Shown here piece by piece: positions 60,151 through 64,000 of a stretch of DNA of 64,000 nucleotides. The DNA comes from Lineus longissimus (Eukaryota > Nemertea > Pilidiophora > Heteronemertea > Lineidae). The position numbers and the translations under genes are program-made. A model generated the notes under the pieces. That model searched no databases, was not told where the DNA came from, and worked only from the letters and a program-made list of their open reading frames with translations. Location of the stretch: the NCBI RefSeq assembly GCF_910592395.1, contig NC_088318.1, positions 8,124,349 to 8,188,348 of the forward strand, read 5' to 3'. Position 1 is the stretch's first letter. Each line of letters starts with the position of its first letter.

Positions 60151-61959
60151 ATTGTGCAGAGTTATGAATGTATTTGAGAACTGCCACATCATGTGATATC
60201 CACAATAATTCAAACCTAGTCAACACAATTATCACTCATTTGTATAACCCACTCTCCCACCCATTGTCGTCATTGAGGTTTCATCATATCATGGTCACTC
60301 ACAACGTCCATTTTGTCACTTAGTCCTCAATGATACAGTGTAGTCACTTATTATGTGCATAGTTAGAAATGATATATTATTTTTACCCAAGATCTCATGA
60401 ATTCACAATCTTGTGAACATTGTATAAGCCAAATGCCTGCCATTGTTGTCATTTTCAAACAGTCATAATATCAAATTTGCTCTTACTTGTTAAAAATGAA
60501 TATGTATATGCAATTATGTTCCTCTCCTTTAACATCAATTGATTTTAATAAAGCTCACATCGTTCATATTGATATCCCATCTTAGCTCTTCTTCCTTGAA
60601 TTCTTCACAATAAATGTACATTGACAAGAACAGCTTCGTGAACCGAAAGGATTCTCCATTGATTTAAGTGCCAAAATTCACAACCTTGCTTGCATCGGAA
60701 CGATCTCGCCAATGATAGCAAGCAACCTCTCTTGCATTGCCCTGAAACGAACATTTCCATGACCAGGACAACTCCCAGACTACAGCCTCTAGATTGTGAC
60801 TATTACCTGAAGGACACATTTTCCTACAACAGTGTTGACAATTCTGTCTTGGGCACGAGTCCTCCGTTTCAAAGAAAAGACAATACCATGAGATAGCCAG
60901 GGTGTCTTTCGACTGTCATCCTTCAACTGAGAATGTCCCCTATCCATGCGAATAACTTCTTTTCTTCCCCAGAAATGACAATTATCACTTTTTAACTAAT
61001 TGCATGTCACAACCTGTCCACTGCACTTGAAACCATTCTATCCAACAAACTTGAGACAATCTCCCCACAAACACTATCATTTATGTCACAATCTGCCCTC
61101 GAACTCCACACAAACAATGTCACAACCTGTGGTACATCAATATTCTGTCCCCTATCAAAACCATTCCATCCTCCAACCTCAAATGAACTTTATTCATACA
61201 TTGTGACAAAAAATTACCCCCCCCCCCTCCAATCTACATCACAACCAGTCCAATCTATCTGATTAATTCACACAGACAACTACACATATCCAACGAACAA
61301 CAACTACAATAGACAATAAACTAAATAACACAATATTTACAAATATTTTGGCTTTATTATGTATCATTAATAATCACCATTTACAATACTAGAGACCTGC
61401 CAAACATTGATAGCAGAATACCACTACCAATATTATTTGCCACCTAAACATCACTATCAATACTATCAAACACATGTGTCACAATGCAACTTCACGCATA
61501 TTAGTACCAGAACTGCTCACAATTGCCTGAAATATGACCAGCTGCTCTGCACACCCGACAAAACGAATATGGAGGTGTATTCTTTGTTTAACAACAACTG
61601 CAACAACTAATTATCTTCTTGATGGTGTAAAAAGTGAGAGAGACTCCTTTACTCAGCGTTTTGAAAGAGTTCACGACTGTGCACTATTATCCGTGTAACG
61701 GCCCGTAATGCTTTGCGGAGGAAGTTGCTAAATTCGTTCGACGAATCCATATTGAAAATTTCATCCGAGTCGTCACCACATGACAATTGTGACGAGGTCG
61801 CGCAGGTGGCAGAGTGAATTGGCAAAACATAGTTTTCGGCAAAATAATATTTTTTCGTTTCATTCTCATTTCATTGTATTGATATAAATCAGTGATTTGA
61901 TTAGACCAATCCATTCCCAAGTGAATCACATCCGCCAAAGGGCTTGTATATATTATAAT
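60151..61959. other. Non-coding interval
   Basis: AT-rich, rich in CAA and ACA words, with a short poly-C at 61218. No gene or repeat family recognised. Confidence 0.45.
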
Positions 61960-63620
61960 TATTCAGCTGTAAGGACAGCTGGCCTAAAGGAAATTCAAGA
62001 TGTCGTTGATGATCCGAAGCTTACGATCAAGAGAACTGCGATACAAGATGGATGTCACTGGACAGGGCGGTGACAGCCGTGAGAAAGTGTATTCGTAGTG
62101 TACTCATTTCTCATGATAGGGAAGCTTCGGAGAGGTCAAATGCGACGGCGGTTGGATTAGTAAAGTTTTGCCAAAAGTACGACTTCTTGGCATCACTAAT
62201 GATGCTGTCGGACATATTGCCGATCCTCACTAGATTATTGGCAATATTTCAGGTAAATACGAAGACTAATTTCAGTTTATAAATCAATGTAATACATCAT
62301 ACTATGGTTTAAAATACTTGAGAAAACTGTTTAAATTGAAGATGTTTAGGTTCACCAACTAAATTTTAAGTGGTGTCCTTCATGCTAATCGATGTCAAAT
62401 CAATTACTTTTCAGACAAGGGAACTAAACTTTTCTCTGGTTCAGCCCACCGTTGAAATGACAATCTCAATGTTAGAGCACCTGGCCAGGACGCCTGGAGA
62501 CAATATGAATCAACTGGAGCAGACAGTGGCCGATCTCAATTCAGCAGAAAACACAGAAGATCATTTGATCAAGGGAGTTAAAGACGACTCTAAGGACAAT
62601 TTCGTCAATTCGGTAAGAACTATTAGTCGGATGTCCGTAAGAATCGGCAGTGACACTGGCTATAAGTTGCATTGGTTAAATTCTGAAACAAAAAAATTTA
62701 ATACATTATGTTAGAAGAAAAATTGTTCTGCATTGTAAACGTCACCTCTTTTTATTTTTACATTTACAGGTTTACACAAAGTACATCGGAACTGTCTGTG
62801 ATCACCTGCGACACCGTTTCCCCAACTCGGAAATGCTTGAAGCATTCACAATATTTGATCCGAGCACAATGCCAGCCGATATGGATGATGCCGACATGTC
62901 TCTCTACGGCAACGATAAACTACAGGTAATAATGACATTGTGCTAAATGTTTAGAGTACACATGTAGTTAAATAGGCCTACCGATACGTTAGTCGTATCA
63001 TTTGTTCGTTATCAAAAACTTGAATACAGGAACAAGTGATTTATTTTCAGAAACTCCTTGACCACTACGGCGACATAATGGATGAAGAAGAAGCAAAGCG
63101 TGACTTCCATCTGATGAGGGAATGGGTCCTTAGGAAGAAAACTGAAGCAGAGAGCCAAGGCAAAGCAATGCTGACCATGACCGAGGTGGTGGGAGAGGTC
63201 ACTACGACTTTCAACACTGTCTGGCCTGAGCTGGCGAATCTGGCCGCAATCGCTCTGATTCTGCCGATGTCAACTGCTGGTACGAGTGTACCGGTGCTGA
63301 CTTTAAATTGTTTAGAATACTTTTCAGACAAAACTTATCAGTCCCGGTCAGTGTTTCATGTTTCACTGTGATAAGCAGCAGTAAACTGAAGTACTGGACA
63401 TTTATTTAACTGAAACATAATACAATTTTTTCGTTTCAGATTGTGAAAGGGGGTTCTCGGCACTTTAACGTGTGAAGTCGCCGTTACGAAACCGGCTGTC
63501 CAACAGAATTTTAAACTGCCTCCTCACAATCTCAGTTGAAGGACCGGAGCTAAAGAGCTTCGACTTCGATATGGCAGTGGAAAGATGGTATAGAAAAGCG
63601 CCCTGTCGCATTATCCTGGG
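61960..63620 (+). pseudogene. hAT-like (ZNF862/C17orf113-type) gene, 3' half, decayed
   Basis: Continues the family of 54284-56326. Block 5 (61960-62250): SAVRTAGLKEIQDVVDDP, then in another frame (one-base shift near 62028) DREASERSNATAVGLVKF and SDILPILTRLLAIFQ. Block 6 (62413-62612): NFSLVQPTVEMTISMLEHL. Block 7 (62769-62925): VYTKYIGTVCDHLRHRFPN. Block 8 (63050-63281): KLLDHYGDIMDEEEAKRDF and TVWPELANLAAIALILPMST. Block 9 (63440-63616): CERGFSAL, then an in-frame TAA, then RVKSPLRNRLSNRILNCLL, the hAT C-terminal dimerisation motif. The lesions show it is not functional. Block 5 continues the exon that broke off at 56326. Confidence 0.8.
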
Positions 63621-64000
63621 ATAAAATCAAGGTTAGTGACTGACAAACTACAGGACTTGTAATATATCGACGGAATTCATGATTGACGCTGTGACTTTAA
63701 ACCAATTATCACTAGTCATTTCATATGTGATGTTTAATTTTTCAGGCATAGAGTACTCTGAGCTCAGAAGCAAGACACACGGCAGTACGGAGAGACCCGT
63801 ATACAGAGAAGAAGATGAATCTCAATTGACCACTCACCTGTAAATTGTACATAATCCTTTATAAAATATGTTATAATTTTGTTTAGAAATAAATCCATTC
63901 CTATGTCGTACAAACTAGTCACTTCACTCTTTTATCTGCCTCATTAAAGGTATTATGACGGACTGCAACAGTTTCAGCATGCCATCCTACATGAATTAGG
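63621..64000. other. 3' flank of the decayed gene
   Basis: Contains AATAAA at 63889 (GAAATAAATCC), a possible old polyadenylation signal, after a possible last exon near 63747-63840. Nothing else recognised. Confidence 0.4.

Overview
The window is animal nuclear DNA, most likely from a marine invertebrate. It holds decayed spliced gene fragments, a THAP-type zinc finger exon, a CR1/L2-like LINE remnant, piggyBac and pogo-like transposase remains, and several families of non-autonomous repeats. Many of these repeats share one layout: a 5' palindrome, subterminal GCTCA boxes, tandem core repeats, a GAC or GGAT microsatellite, then a 3' hairpin and A-tail. That layout resembles the pearl/Helentron-associated (HINE) elements known from bivalves and other invertebrates. 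I cannot name the species. I saw no rRNA, tRNA or CRISPR.

The centrepiece is a complete, visibly AT-rich Polinton (Maverick) of 15,781 bp at 12332-28112. It is flanked by a perfect 6-bp target duplication (ACGGAC) and has inverted repeats of about 520 bp. It encodes a protein-primed family B DNA polymerase (split by one frameshift), an rve integrase, an FtsK/A32-like packaging ATPase, a double jelly-roll major capsid protein, a single jelly-roll minor capsid protein, an HNH endonuclease, a zinc-ribbon putative transcription factor, and several small membrane or coiled-coil proteins. A small OB-fold-like gene lies inside each inverted repeat, so it is present twice. I do not find the usual adenovirus-type maturation protease.

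The Polinton shows a coherent expression grammar. Fifteen of its 18 genes begin inside the string ATAAATG, which fixes T at position -3 and resembles the poxvirus late promoter core TAAATG. Several gene ends carry strong hairpins, one of which recurs three times as the same sequence. An encoded zinc-ribbon protein looks TFIIB/VLTF3-like. Together these suggest a virus-like, self-contained transcription programme; this is inference from the sequence.

Layout: 1-3200, HINE-like fragments and a foldback MITE. 3459-6418 and 8374-11046, two copies of a 2.7-3.0 kb repeat, with a TCGAATGAA array between them. 11047-12331, HINE-like cores, the last split by the Polinton. 12332-28112, Polinton. 28113-36821, pogo-like remnant, a foldback transposon with 9-bp TSD, and a THAP exon. 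36822-38790, third copy of the large repeat with a TTAA-flanked piggyBac-like MITE inside. 40267-42153, piggyBac pseudogene. 43982-52965, nested HINE-like elements with an inserted LINE. 54284-56326 and 61960-63620, two halves of a decayed hAT-like (ZNF862/C17orf113-type) gene separated by 5.6 kb of repeats.
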